Of a DNA stretch of 64,000 nt, positions 8,821 through 17,469 are shown piece after piece. The DNA comes from Micromonospora sp. U21 (GTDB lineage Bacteria > Actinomycetota > Actinomycetes > Mycobacteriales > Micromonosporaceae). The DNA lies in contig NZ_JAGPYK010000003.1 of the NCBI RefSeq assembly GCF_018070045.1, positions 186,001 through 250,000 on the forward strand. The letters run 5' to 3'. Position 1 is the first letter of the stretch; each line of letters starts with the position of its first letter. A program made the translations under genes and the position numbers. The notes beneath the pieces were generated by a model, which saw only the letters and a list, made by a program, of their open reading frames with translations, was not told the origin of the DNA and did no database searches.

Positions 8821-10114
8821 ATGACCCCGGAACAACCCCGTCACCTGGCCGAGGCGCTGCGCCGCCGCGGCTGGCTGGTCTCCGCCTGGCCTTGGCGCGC
8901 GCTGGTCTACCTGGTCAGCACGGTGCCGGTCGCCGGTGTGCTCGCCGTCGGGCTGCTCGTCGTCGTCGCGCCGCTGCTGGCCGCCCTCAACGCGGTATGG
9001 CTGCACGGCCGGTCGCCGGAGATCCCGCTCGTGCTGTTCCTGGCCGTCGGCAGCCTCACCCTGCTGGCGCTGGCGCCGATCGTGAGCTTCCCGGTGGCCG
9101 CCGTCGAGCGGTGGCGGCTCGGCCTCGTGGACGGCCGCCCGGTGCCCCGATCGCCGTGGCCGGGCCTGGCCGCCCGCTACCGCACCGCCGCCGGCTGGCG
9201 GGAGGTGGCGTACGTGTTCTGGCTGGGCGGGTTCGTGCCGATCGCGTACTGGGTGTTGCTGCTGGTGGTGCTGGTCGACCTCGGGCTGGTCACCAGCCCC
9301 TGGCTGGCCGGCGACAGCAACCAGCCGGTCGTGATCTGGCGCACGCTGGACAGCCCTGGCGCGGCCGTCCCGTACGCGATCGTGGGTGTGCTGCTCATCC
9401 CGGTGCTCTGGTACGCGGCGGGGCTGCTCGCCGCCACCCAGGCCGCCGTGGCGCGGTGGGCGCTGGCCTGGCCGGTCGACGCGGCGGCGCTGCGCGAGGT
9501 CGCCCGGTCCCGGACCCGACTGGTCGGCGCGTACGAGGCCGAACGGCGCCGGATCGAACGCGACCTGCACGACGGCGCCCAACCCCGGCTGACCAGCCTC
9601 ACCCTCCAACTGGGCCTGGCCCGGCTGGACGTGCCCGACGACTCCCCCGCGGCCCGGCCGTTGGCCGTCGCGCACGACCAGGCCCGGGGCCTGATGGTGA
9701 TGCTCCGGCAGCTGGTGCACGGCATCCGGCCGCAGAGCCTCACCGACCTCGGTCTCGCCGGTGCGGTACGGGAGCTGGCCGACGCGGCCACCGTCGCGGT
9801 CGCCGTACGGACCGATCTCGACGGCGAGCTACCGGAGATCGTCGAGACCACCGCCTACTTCGTGGTGTCGGAGGCGCTGGGCAATGTGGCCCGGCACGCG
9901 GGGGCGACCCGCGCCGAGGTGCGCCTCACTCGGACCGGCGGTGACCTCGTCGTCGAGGTTCTCGACGACGGCCGTGGGGGCGCCGACCCCGCCCGGGGGC
10001 ACCGGCCTGACCGGCCTCGCCGACCGGGTCGCCGCCGCGGACGGCCGGCTGCTGCTGTCCAGCCCGGCCGGCGGGCCCACCCTGGTCCGGGTGGAGCTGC
10101 CATGCCGTCCGTGA
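8821..10114 (+). pseudogene. NarL-type sensor histidine kinase, frameshifted near its ATP-binding end
   Basis: The N-terminal ~220 residues are hydrophobic with several membrane segments. The dimerisation domain carries the phospho-acceptor His at about residue 250 (ERDLHDGAQ), as in HisKA_3 kinases that pair with NarL/LuxR regulators. The ATPase domain has its N box (EALGNVARHAGA) and G1 box (DDGRGGAD), but then the frame changes. The expected G2 segment GTGLTGLADRV is in frame +1 relative to the start and ends at TGA 10112-10114. Removing one G from the run of five at 9995-9999 restores the whole domain. As written, the start frame runs on into the response regulator, making a 648-residue fusion with a scrambled linker. 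Either a sequence error or a true inactivating insertion. Confidence 0.8.
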
Positions 10115-10767
10115 CCCGTGTCGTGCTGGCCGAGGACGAGGTGCTGCTGCGCGAGGGCCTCGTCGCGCTGCTCACCCGCTTCGACTTCGCGGTGTGCGCG
10201 GCCGTCGGCTCGGCTCCGGAGCTGCTGGACGCGGCCCGCGCGCACCGGCCCGACCTGGTGCTGACCGACATCCGGATGCCGCCCGGCCGGCGCGACGACG
10301 GGTTGCGCGCGGCCGTGGCGTTGCGCGCCGAGCGGCCCCAGCTGCCGGTCGTGGTGCTGAGCCAGTACGTGCAGACCGGGTACGCCGCCGCGCTGCTGGA
10401 CAGCGGCGACGGCCAGCGAGTGGGCTACCTGCTCAAGGACCGGGTGGCCGAGGTCGCCGAGTTCGTCGACACGCTGCACCGGGTCACCGCCGGCGGCACC
10501 GCCATCGACTCGGACGTCGTCCGGCAGCTGCTGCACCGCCCGCGCGACCCGCTCGCCGCACTCTCCGCCCGGGAACGCGAGGTGCTGGCGCTGCTGGCCG
10601 AGGGCCGGTCCAACGCGTCGATCGCCGCCCGGCTGCACGTCACCGAGGCGGCGGTCGGCAAGCACGTCGGCAACATCCTGCTGAAGCTCGACCTGCCGCC
10701 CAGCGACGACACCAACCGCCGGGTGCTCGCGGTGCTCACCTACCTGCGCGCCGACCCAGCCAGCTGA
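10102..10767 (+). CDS. NarL/FixJ family response regulator
   Basis: 221 residues. The receiver domain begins RVVLAEDEVLLREGL, with the phospho-acceptor Asp at about residue 56 (LVLTDIRMPP) and the conserved Lys in YLLKDRV. The C-terminal LuxR-type helix-turn-helix reads LSAREREVLALLAEGRSNAS then IAARLHVTEAAVGKHV. It binds DNA as a dimer when phosphorylated by the adjacent kinase. The ATG at 10102 lies inside the restored kinase tail, giving a 13-nt overlap, normal for coupled two-component pairs. The 48-bp palindrome follows 73 nt after the stop. Confidence 0.9.
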   Translation: MPSVTRVVLAEDEVLLREGLVALLTRFDFAVCAAVGSAPELLDAARAHRPDLVLTDIRMPPGRRDDGLRAAVALRAERPQLPVVVLSQYVQTGYAAALLDSGDGQRVGYLLKDRVAEVAEFVDTLHRVTAGGTAIDSDVVRQLLHRPRDPLAALSAREREVLALLAEGRSNASIAARLHVTEAAVGKHVGNILLKLDLPPSDDTNRRVLAVLTYLRADPAS

Positions 10768-10840
10768 CCAGACTCACCACGTCCGCCGCCAGCTCGACGG
10801 CTCCGTCTGTCGTGGCGCGTACCAGGCATGTCGCTCCGGC

Positions 10841-10888
10841 GAGCGTTATACCTGTGAGTCATAGATATGACGCACAGGTATAACGCTC
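10841..10888. repeat. 48-bp near-perfect palindrome
   Basis: Two 23-base arms around a 2-base centre match with only one mismatch (position 10858 against 10871). The outer 16 bases (GAGCGTTATACCTGTG) pair perfectly. It is markedly AT-richer than its surroundings. It sits alone between the response regulator (ends 10767) and the oxidoreductase (starts 11043). It may be a repetitive extragenic palindrome, a dimeric regulator site or a long terminator hairpin. No T-run follows. Confidence 0.7.
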
Positions 10889-11042
10889 AACAGATCGGTG
10901 CCCACCGGATCCAGGCAGCCACTGAGTGACCGGTCTGCGCCGTTGTCGAGCCGGGCGCGGGCCGGGCCTGGCCGGCCGGGGCGTAGATTCGATCACCGGG
11001 ACCGCCGTCACCAGGGCGCGGACCGGGAGACGGGAGTACGGC

Positions 11043-12113
11043 ATGGCGGAGGCGCTGCGGGTCGGTCTGCTGGGGTACGGGCTGGCGGGCCGGGTGTTCC
11101 ACGCACCGCTGATCGCCGCGACGCCCGGGCTGCGGCTGGACGCCATCATGACCCGCGATCCGCAGCGGCGCGAGCAGGCCCGGCAGCACCACCCGGACGC
11201 CCGCCTGGTCGACGACGCGGACGAGCTGTGGCGTACGCCCGACGCGCTGGACCTGGTCGTGGTGGCGACGCCGAACCGGCTGCACGTGCCGATGGCCCGG
11301 GCGGCGCTGGCCGCCGGCCTGCCGGTCGTCGTCGACAAGCCGCTGGCCCCCACCTCCGCCGAGAGTGGCGCGCTGGTCGAGGAGGCCACCCGCCGGGGAG
11401 TGCCGCTGACGGTGTTCCAGAACCGCCGGTGGGACGGCGACTTCCTGACCGCACGCGGCCTCGTGGAGCAGGGCGAACTGGGGCGGGTGCTCCGCTTCGA
11501 GTCCCGGTTCGAGCGCTTCCGTCCGACGATCAAGCCGGGCTGGCGGGAGCTTGCCGGCCCGGAGGAGGCCGGGGGCGCCCTCTTCGACCTCGGTGCCCAC
11601 CTCATCGACCAGGCGGTGCAGCTCTTCGGCCCCGTCGACCGCGTCTACGCCGAGGTCGACCGCCGCCGCGAGGGCGCCGAGGTCGACGACGACGCGTTCG
11701 TGGCGTTGACCCACGCGAACGGGGTCCACTCGCACCTGTGGATGGGCGCGCTGACCGCTCAGCTCGGGCCCCGGCTGCGGGTGCTCGGTGACCGGGCCGG
11801 CTACACGACGTACGGGTTGGACGTGCAGGAAGCGGCGCTGCACGACGGTGGCCGGCCGGACCAGCCGGGCTGGGGCGAGGTCCCGGCGGAGCGGTACGGC
11901 CTGCTCGGCGTCGACGGTGACCTTCGGCCGGTGCCCACCCAGCCTGGCTCGTACCAGAGCTTCTACCAGCAGGTGGCGGCGGCGCTGCGGGACGGCACGC
12001 CGATGCCGGTGGATCCGCGGGACCCGGTCGCCATCGTCAAGTTGATCGAGTTGGCGCACCGGTCGGCCGCCGAGGGTGTGGTGCTCCCGGTTCCGACGAA
12101 CCCGGGCGCCTGA
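11043..12113 (+). CDS. Gfo/Idh/MocA family oxidoreductase
   Basis: 356 residues. The N-terminal Rossmann fold has RVGLLGYGLAGRVFHAPLI, and the signature DKPLAPT (EKP-type motif, Lys contacts substrate) lies near residue 100. The C-terminal alpha/beta domain contains GGALFDLGAHLIDQ with the conserved His of the family. These NAD(P)-dependent enzymes oxidise or reduce sugars, inositols and related polyols; the C-terminal pattern is that of uncharacterised YdgJ-like members. The start is supported by GGGAG 6 nt upstream (11032-11036). It is monocistronic, ending at a hairpin shared with the convergent small gene. Confidence 0.9.
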   Translation: MAEALRVGLLGYGLAGRVFHAPLIAATPGLRLDAIMTRDPQRREQARQHHPDARLVDDADELWRTPDALDLVVVATPNRLHVPMARAALAAGLPVVVDKPLAPTSAESGALVEEATRRGVPLTVFQNRRWDGDFLTARGLVEQGELGRVLRFESRFERFRPTIKPGWRELAGPEEAGGALFDLGAHLIDQAVQLFGPVDRVYAEVDRRREGAEVDDDAFVALTHANGVHSHLWMGALTAQLGPRLRVLGDRAGYTTYGLDVQEAALHDGGRPDQPGWGEVPAERYGLLGVDGDLRPVPTQPGSYQSFYQQVAAALRDGTPMPVDPRDPVAIVKLIELAHRSAAEGVVLPVPTNPGA

Positions 12114-12130
12114 CCTCTGCGTTCAGGATG

Positions 12131-12155
12131 GGGCCGGCTCGGCTCGGGCCGGCCC
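12131..12155. terminator. Bidirectional hairpin between convergent genes
   Basis: GGGCCGGC (12131-12138) pairs perfectly with GCCGGCCC (12148-12155) around a 9-nt loop. It lies 17 nt after the oxidoreductase stop and touches the stop of the opposing small gene. Confidence 0.6.
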
Positions 12156-12313
12156 TACCCGGCGTCCTGCTCGGTGCGGGCGACGTCCGACACCAGGGCT
12201 TCCTCGTCGGTCAGCGCGTCCTCGGACCGGTCGGTGAGCGCGGCCAGCCGACGCTCGGCCTCCCGCGCCTCCTCCTCGACCCTCGGGTTCTCCTCGTCGG
12301 GACCCTGCGACAT
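12155..12313 (-). CDS. Small acidic helical protein (52 aa)
   Basis: Not a named family. The ATG at 12313 follows GGAGG by 8 nt, a strong site that fixes the start; an open frame further upstream is not protein-like. The peptide is rich in Glu, Asp, Arg and Ala (EEEAREAERRLAALTDR) and likely one or two helices. No membrane segment or cysteine. Small acidic proteins of this kind are common in actinobacteria, often of unknown role. Confidence 0.65.
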   Translation of the reverse strand: MSQGPDEENPRVEEEAREAERRLAALTDRSEDALTDEEALVSDVARTEQDAG

Positions 12314-12532
12314 GGGCGACCTCCATCGGGCAAAACCGGCCTCCCTCGGTGTACCCCGCCTGACGCGGGGGACACGGGGACTGCCCAGATCCACTCGATC
12401 ACGTGATGGTCAGTAGTGGTCGAGGGGATTCACATCGATGTTGAGAACGGCGGGGTGAGCCGTGCGCCGGGCCGGCCGGTGACCGCGCCGGGCTGGAGCC
12501 TCGGAGCGTTGCCGGCCCGGCCCGGTGCCGGA

Positions 12533-12751
12533 TCAGCGCGTCAGTTCGCGCCAGGAAGGGTGGGTGCCGCGCCAGGCGTCGGCGAGGATGGCCGCCGAGG
12601 CCCGGCTGGGGCACTGCTGCACCCGCTCACGACCCGACGCCCCGCCGATCTGGGCGCGGACCTCCCAACCCTGCCCGTCAGTACGGATGTACACGTCCCG
12701 GCGCCCGCGCGGGGTCGTGTCACCGTTCCACCAGTGTTCCTCCACCATCAT
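12533..12751 (-). CDS. Conserved small actinobacterial protein (72 aa)
   Basis: The protein reads MMVEEHWWNGDTTPRGRRDV and continues with IRTDGQGWEVRAQIGGASG, a pattern I recognise from short conserved hypothetical proteins of actinobacteria with a small beta-rich fold. There is no ribosome binding site; TACGGT (12758-12763, minus strand) ends 6 nt before the first ATG, so the message is probably leaderless. The two adjacent ATGs differ by one codon; the first is chosen by promoter spacing. Function unknown. Confidence 0.65.
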   Translation of the reverse strand: MMVEEHWWNGDTTPRGRRDVYIRTDGQGWEVRAQIGGASGRERVQQCPSRASAAILADAWRGTHPSWRELTR

Positions 12752-12757
12752 TCGCCG

Positions 12758-12763
12758 ACCGTA
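12758..12763 (-). promoter_or_regulatory. -10 element TACGGT, leaderless
   Basis: Six bases separate it from ATG 12751 on the minus strand, and no ribosome binding site precedes that start. Confidence 0.45.
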
Positions 12764-12947
12764 TAGCAATTCCGCGGCAAGGGGTACGGCGCAGGTGGGC
12801 CTAGAGCGGGACAATGGCCGTAATTCGGGCGCAGTTCGGGTCAACTCGAGACATGGGGAAGCCACCGCGGCCACTCCTCCCGTCCTGAGCAGCGGATCAG
12901 GGCCGGGCGAGGTGCCGGTGGACACGCCGGCCAGGGGCCGGCTGCAT

Positions 12948-14039
12948 TCACCCCTGCGCGGTGAGCAGGTAGTCGTCCGCTTCGGGGCTCCAGCGCAGGT
13001 CGACCACTCCGCCGGTCGCTGCGGCCTTGCAGAACTGGAGGAAGCTGCGATAGCCGAGCTTCTTCTCGCTGAAGTCGGGCCGGGCCCGGCGCAGCTGGTT
13101 CTTCAGCCCGGACAGCGCCACCGGGTTGCCGCCGCTGCCCAGGTCCGCCACGACACCACGGAGCAGGCCGAAGGCCACCTCCCGATCGCCGTGCTCGGGC
13201 AACGAGACCTCCGGGTCGCCCTTCGCGGGGCCCTCGGCCAACTCGATCACGTTGTGCGCGGCGAGGTGGCGCAGCAGTTCACCGAAGGTGCGGAACCCGT
13301 AGTCGGACTCGCTGAACGTCGGGTCCTTGCGAAGCAGGGTGCGCTTGAGTCGGGAGGCGGTCACCTCGCCGTTGGCGCTGCCCTGCAGCCCGGCCACCGT
13401 CTGGGCCACCAGCACGGCGAGGGCGTCCACGTCCCGGCCGGGCTCCTCCCCCGTCGGCTGCCGCTCCTCCTCCGGCTCCTGCTCCCGCTCCGGCTCGGAT
13501 GGACGCAGGTCCGGGCCCGGCTGCCGCACCGGACGGCCGCGCCGGGCGCGGGTCGGCGGGATGTCCACACCCTCCAGCCGGTCGTAGTAGAGGAACTCGT
13601 CGCACGCCGGCGGAAGCAGCGCCGAGGTCGACCCCTCGACTCCGACACCGATGACCCGCTTGTTCAGCTCGCGGAGCTTGTGCACCAGCGGGGTGAAGTC
13701 GCTGTCGCCACTACAGATCACGAAGGTGGAGATGTAGTCGCGCTCGAAGGCCAGCTCGATGGCGTCCACGGCCATCTTGATGTCGGCCGCGTTCTTGCGC
13801 GACGCCCCCATCCGCTGCGGGATCTCGATCAGTTCGACGTGCGACCGGGTGAGCATCCGGCGGTCCTCGTCGAAGTACGACCAGTCGGCGTACGCCCGGC
13901 GCACCACCACACGCCCCCGCTCGGCCAGGGCGTCGGCGATGGGCCGGAAGTCGAAGGCCATGCCGCCACGGTTGTCGCGAGCCCCCAGCGCGAGGTTCTC
14001 GTAGTCGAGGAACAGGGCGATCCGGTCTTCTTGATCCAC
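12948..14039 (-). CDS. NYN-domain RNase-like protein with two LOTUS/OST-HTH domains
   Basis: 363 residues. The N-terminal ~150 residues form a NYN (LabA/DUF88) PIN-like nuclease domain: ALFLDYENLAL carries the first metal Asp, DIKMAVDAIELA the second and CSGDSDFTPLV the third acidic cluster. A charged Pro/Glu linker (~175-215) leads to two OST-HTH/LOTUS-type winged domains (~205-270 and ~290-355), both with the F(S)E...GFRTFGELL or LGYRSFLQF pattern. LOTUS domains bind RNA (G-quadruplex-like RNA in some cases). The combination suggests a targeted RNA nuclease or RNA-binding regulator. The start GTG 14039 is chosen because TAGGCT ends 7 nt upstream (leaderless). Confidence 0.85.
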   Translation of the reverse strand: MDQEDRIALFLDYENLALGARDNRGGMAFDFRPIADALAERGRVVVRRAYADWSYFDEDRRMLTRSHVELIEIPQRMGASRKNAADIKMAVDAIELAFERDYISTFVICSGDSDFTPLVHKLRELNKRVIGVGVEGSTSALLPPACDEFLYYDRLEGVDIPPTRARRGRPVRQPGPDLRPSEPEREQEPEEERQPTGEEPGRDVDALAVLVAQTVAGLQGSANGEVTASRLKRTLLRKDPTFSESDYGFRTFGELLRHLAAHNVIELAEGPAKGDPEVSLPEHGDREVAFGLLRGVVADLGSGGNPVALSGLKNQLRRARPDFSEKKLGYRSFLQFCKAAATGGVVDLRWSPEADDYLLTAQG

Positions 14040-14046
14040 GCGGTTC

Positions 14047-14052
14047 AGCCTA
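14047..14052 (-). promoter_or_regulatory. -10 element TAGGCT, leaderless NYN gene
   Basis: TAGGCT on the minus strand lies 7 nt before GTG 14039; no ribosome binding site intervenes. Confidence 0.5.
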
Positions 14053-14243
14053 CGCCCGCCGACAACCCATCCGGTGGAGCTGAGCGAAGGGGAGCGTCGC
14101 ATCCCCTTGTCGGTTTCTTTCTGCCCACCGGTCGTCGCCTTTCATGTTTCCATCTTGCTCTTGCAACGTGACGTTCGCCACTGGCATCATGGCGGTCGAT
14201 GCTGAGCGCCGGTGAGAGCGCGCGGACCACAGAGGAGAGTCCC

Positions 14244-16274
14244 ATGTCCCGGAGCACAACGCCGGCGCGGCGACGCCCCCGGCGGCCACTGACCGCAGGC
14301 GCGGTCGTGGCTGTGACCGTCCTCGCGCTACTGGGCGGTGGGCCCGCCGCGACCGCCGCGCCACCCGCCGGCGCGCAGCCGGTGGTCACCCGGGCCGCCC
14401 TCGACCCGGCGCTGGTCGCGGGACGCGGCGCCGACGTCGACTTCGTCGAACAGGAGGCGGAGAACGCCCGCACCAACGGCGAGATCATCGGCCCGGACCG
14501 GTCCGCCTACACGCTGCCCGCGGAGGCCTCCGGCCGCCGGGCGGTGCGGCTCACCCCCGGCCAGCACGTCGAGTTCGTCCTGCCCAGCGCGGCGAACGCG
14601 ATCACCGTGCGGTACAGCATCCCGGACACGCCGCAGGGCGGCGGGATCACCGCCCCGCTGGGCGTCGCGGTCAACGGCCGGCACGTCCGCAGCATGACGC
14701 TGACCTCGCAGTACTCGTGGCTCTACAACCAGTACCCGTTCTCCAACGACCCCCAGGCCGGGCTGCTGCACCCGGACTGGTGGATCACCGAGTGCTCGTG
14801 CGTGCCGTCGGCCACCACGCCGTACCCGACCATCAGCACGCCGTTCCGGCCCACCCACTTCTACGACGAGCAGCGGCTCCTGCTCGGACGCACCTACCGG
14901 GCCGGTGACCGGATCCGGCTCACCGCGCCGCCCGGCAGCGCCGCCGCCTGGACCGTCATCGACCTGCTGGACTCCGAGCTGGTCGCGCCGCCGCACGTCC
15001 GGGTCCTCGCGGCGAACGTGCTGGCCTTCGGCGCCGACCCCACCGGCCGGCGGGACTCCGCCGCAGCCCTGGACCGGGCCATCTCCTTCGCCCGGCGCAC
15101 CCACCTGAAGGTGTACATCCCGCCGGGCACCTACCAGGTCAACCGACACATCATCGTCGACGACGTGACCATCGTGGGCGCCGGCAGCTGGTACACCATC
15201 ATCAAGGGCCGCGAGGTCGCCCTGCCGACGCCGGCCCCGGACGGCTCGGTGCACACCGGCGTCGGCTTCTACGGCCGCGACGCCGCTGAGGGCGGCAGCC
15301 GTAACGTCCACCTCTCCGGCTTCGCCATCGAGGGCGACGTCCGGGAGCGGATCGACACCGACCAGGTCAACGCCATCGGCGGGGCGATGAGCGACTCGAC
15401 CATCGACGGGCTCTACCTGCACCACACCAAGGTGGGCCTGTGGTTCGACGGCCCGATGACCAACGTCCGCGTCACGAACAACGTCATCGTCGACCAGATC
15501 GCGGACGCGCTCAACTTCCACACCGGGGTCACCGACTCGCTCGTCGCCCACAACTTCGTCCGCAACACCGGGGACGACGGCCTGGCGATGTGGTCGGAGA
15601 AGACGGCCAACACGCGGAACACGTTCGACCACAACACCGTGCAGTCCCCGACGCTGGCCAACGGCATCGCCATCTACGGCGGCACGGACAACACCGTGTC
15701 GAACAACCTCATCGCCGACCCGGTGCGCGAGGGCAGCGGCATCCACGCCGGTTCCCGCTTCGGCGCGGAGCCGTTCACCGGGCACCTGTGGATCACCAAC
15801 AACACCACCGCACGCGCCGGGACGTACGAGCTGAACTGGAACATCGGGCTGGGCGCGATCTGGATCTTCGCCCTGGACCGGAGCATCGACGCGACCATCG
15901 AGGTGGTCGGTGACGCGTACCTCGACAACACCTACAACGCGATCATGCTGGTCAGCGACTGGCCGGTGAAGGACCTCTACTCCATCACCAACGTGCGGTT
16001 CCGGGACATCCGGGTCGACGGCACCGGCACCTCGGTGGTCAGCGCCCGGGCGGCCGGGTCGGCCTCGTTCGCCAACGTGGACGCTCGCAACGTCGGTGCG
16101 GTCGGCGTCAACAACTGCGGGTCCTTCCACTTCACCCCGGCCGGCTCGGAGTTCGCGTTGACCGACCTCGGCGGCAACGACGGCGGCTGGTTGGCCCCGT
16201 GGCTGCTGCCGAACACCATCACCTGCGACGACCGGCCACCGGTGTCGCCACCACCGCCACCGGCCCGCTGGTAG
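14244..16274 (+). CDS. Secreted GH87-type alpha-1,3-glucanase (mycodextranase/mutanase family)
   Basis: 676 residues with a signal peptide (arginine-rich n-region, hydrophobic core ~19-32, AxA cleavage near 38). Residues ~60-240 look like a beta-sandwich carbohydrate-binding region (VEQEAENA...). From ~265 the repeats of a right-handed beta-helix begin (FGADPTGRRDSAAALDRAI, then VTIVGAGSWYTII). DALNFH followed about 23 residues later by GDDGLAMWSE matches the Asp plus paired Asp arrangement known for GH87 catalysis. Known members cleave alpha-1,3-glucan (or nigeran) of fungal walls and dental biofilm. The ATG follows AGGAGAG by 5 nt; TTGCAA (14161-14166) and CATCAT (14185-14190) may form the promoter. 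A 16-bp terminator overlaps the stop. Confidence 0.8.
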   Translation: MSRSTTPARRRPRRPLTAGAVVAVTVLALLGGGPAATAAPPAGAQPVVTRAALDPALVAGRGADVDFVEQEAENARTNGEIIGPDRSAYTLPAEASGRRAVRLTPGQHVEFVLPSAANAITVRYSIPDTPQGGGITAPLGVAVNGRHVRSMTLTSQYSWLYNQYPFSNDPQAGLLHPDWWITECSCVPSATTPYPTISTPFRPTHFYDEQRLLLGRTYRAGDRIRLTAPPGSAAAWTVIDLLDSELVAPPHVRVLAANVLAFGADPTGRRDSAAALDRAISFARRTHLKVYIPPGTYQVNRHIIVDDVTIVGAGSWYTIIKGREVALPTPAPDGSVHTGVGFYGRDAAEGGSRNVHLSGFAIEGDVRERIDTDQVNAIGGAMSDSTIDGLYLHHTKVGLWFDGPMTNVRVTNNVIVDQIADALNFHTGVTDSLVAHNFVRNTGDDGLAMWSEKTANTRNTFDHNTVQSPTLANGIAIYGGTDNTVSNNLIADPVREGSGIHAGSRFGAEPFTGHLWITNNTTARAGTYELNWNIGLGAIWIFALDRSIDATIEVVGDAYLDNTYNAIMLVSDWPVKDLYSITNVRFRDIRVDGTGTSVVSARAAGSASFANVDARNVGAVGVNNCGSFHFTPAGSEFALTDLGGNDGGWLAPWLLPNTITCDDRPPVSPPPPPARW

Positions 16275-16309
16275 CGGACGGGGGCCCGGACACCCGGGCC
16301 CCCGTCCGC
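16274..16309. terminator. Strong bidirectional terminator (16-bp stem, 4-nt loop)
   Basis: GCGGACGGGGGCCCGG (16274-16289) pairs perfectly with 16294-16309 around ACAC. It separates the convergent GH87 and YjbR-like genes. Confidence 0.8.
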
Positions 16310-16311
16310 CG

Positions 16312-16653
16312 TCAGCTGCCCAGCCGCTGCCGGGCCAGGAACTTCGGCACCACCATCCGCCATGCCTCGGTGACCAGCTCGGTCATGTACCCGTGCCCCA
16401 GTCGCCCCGTGTGGCAGCACACCCAGTGGAAGCGCAGGTCGGATTCGCCGGGCAGGAAGAACAGGTCCGGCTCGGCGGCGACCAGCCCGGCCCGCTCCTG
16501 CTTGGGGAACCCGAAGCCCATCGTCGCCTCGTCGCGGGAGAACGCGACGTAGACGATCGACCCGACCCGGAACTTCACCCGGTCCCGGATCAGGTGCTCG
16601 CTGCTGCGGGGCAGCGTCCGGGCGAGGGCCCGTACGTCGGCGACACTGACCAT
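16312..16653 (-). CDS. MmcQ/YjbR family DNA-binding-like protein
   Basis: 113 residues with the CyaY-like MmcQ/YjbR fold: an N-terminal VSVADVRALARTLPRSSE segment, the strand pair VKFRVGSIVYVAFSRDE, and FHWVCCHTGRLGHG in the middle. Proteins of this family are small, monomeric and proposed to bind DNA, but no clear function is established. TACGGT (16660-16665, minus strand) lies 6 nt before the ATG, and no ribosome binding site is visible, so the transcript is probably leaderless. Confidence 0.8.
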   Translation of the reverse strand: MVSVADVRALARTLPRSSEHLIRDRVKFRVGSIVYVAFSRDEATMGFGFPKQERAGLVAAEPDLFFLPGESDLRFHWVCCHTGRLGHGYMTELVTEAWRMVVPKFLARQRLGS

Positions 16654-16659
16654 GCCACG

Positions 16660-16665
16660 ACCGTA
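16660..16665 (-). promoter_or_regulatory. -10 element TACGGT, leaderless
   Basis: On the minus strand it ends 6 nt before ATG 16653. Confidence 0.5.
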
Positions 16666-16720
16666 ACCGCCGGTCGGCCGGCCGGTCGGCCCGCTGGAGG
16701 GAAGCCGGGCCGCCGTGGCG

Positions 16721-17347
16721 TCAGCGCGGTCGGGCGTACGCCAGCGGCACGGTCGTCGGCTGGCCGTTCCAGCTGCCACTGAGGACCGCCCCGGCGGCAT
16801 CGGCTGCGCCAGCGCCGGGCCGGCGCACGACGACCAGCTCGACGGAGTCGGTGAGGATGAGCGTGGCGTCCTCGTCGACCACCGGTCCGGCGGCGCCGGC
16901 CGGGGGCGCCCCGGTGCCGCTGGCCACGATCGTCATGGTCGGCTCACGCAGCTCACGTCGGCCGTCGACCTCGAAGTACTCCTCCGCCTGACCGGTGCCG
17001 GCGAGGATCGCGTGGGCCAGCGCCACGGCGTACACCGGGTCAGCGCAGCCGTCGTACACCCAGCGCGGGCCGAGCACCGAGTGCTCGGTGGTACCGACGA
17101 GCCGGTCGTCGGCGCCGTCGAGGGGCTCGGCGCGATAGGTGAGCGGAACCTGGTGGACCGGCCCGTCGGCGACGCCGACCAGGATCGTCTCGATGCCGAC
17201 CGCGCCGGCGGGGTCGTCGAAGCGGTAGGCGCCCAGGCTCACCACGTCGGCGCCGGCCGGCCCCCGGTACCACGGTCGTCCGGGCAGCCAGGTCGCCAGC
17301 AGGTCGATCTTCGAGGGGCGCAGGGTCGCCCGGTGCAGCAGTGCCAT
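16721..17347 (-). CDS. Stand-alone maltokinase N-terminal cap-like domain protein
   Basis: 208 residues. The opening LLHRATLRPSKIDLLATWLP and the block TTEHSVLGPRWVYDGCADPV match the N-terminal cap domain of maltokinases (Mak_N_cap). The kinase domain that normally follows is absent: the chain ends after about 200 residues. Stand-alone caps of this kind are frequent in actinobacteria. In maltokinase the cap helps position nucleotide and sugar, so a role in glycogen/trehalose metabolism is possible but unproven. TAGGCT (17354-17359, minus strand) ends 6 nt before the ATG (leaderless). Confidence 0.8.
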   Translation of the reverse strand: MALLHRATLRPSKIDLLATWLPGRPWYRGPAGADVVSLGAYRFDDPAGAVGIETILVGVADGPVHQVPLTYRAEPLDGADDRLVGTTEHSVLGPRWVYDGCADPVYAVALAHAILAGTGQAEEYFEVDGRRELREPTMTIVASGTGAPPAGAAGPVVDEDATLILTDSVELVVVRRPGAGAADAAGAVLSGSWNGQPTTVPLAYARPR

Positions 17348-17353
17348 GCCGCC

Positions 17354-17359
17354 AGCCTA
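17354..17359 (-). promoter_or_regulatory. -10 element TAGGCT, leaderless
   Basis: Six bases separate TAGGCT from ATG 17347 on the minus strand. Confidence 0.5.
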
Positions 17360-17469
17360 GGGACGACCGCCCGCCCGCGTGCCCTCGGGTCGGGCCGCTG
17401 ACGGCGGGCGGCGAGAACCGGTGGAGGCGGCACGCCGGCGACCGGTGCGCCGCCCGTCGCGGCCCACGC

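Noticed and set aside
8770..10767. A natural hybrid histidine kinase-response regulator
   Set aside because: The linker is frameshifted sequence, and the true kinase end with its G2 box is intact in the neighbouring frame.
12395..12430. Palindrome ATCACGTGAT as an operator
   Set aside because: Only 10 bases, a common sequence by chance, and not at a clear promoter.
14328..16130. A 600-codon minus-strand open frame opposite the GH87 gene
   Set aside because: Val/Asp/Gly-rich low-complexity translation, while the plus strand has a signal peptide and a beta-helix with catalytic Asp residues.
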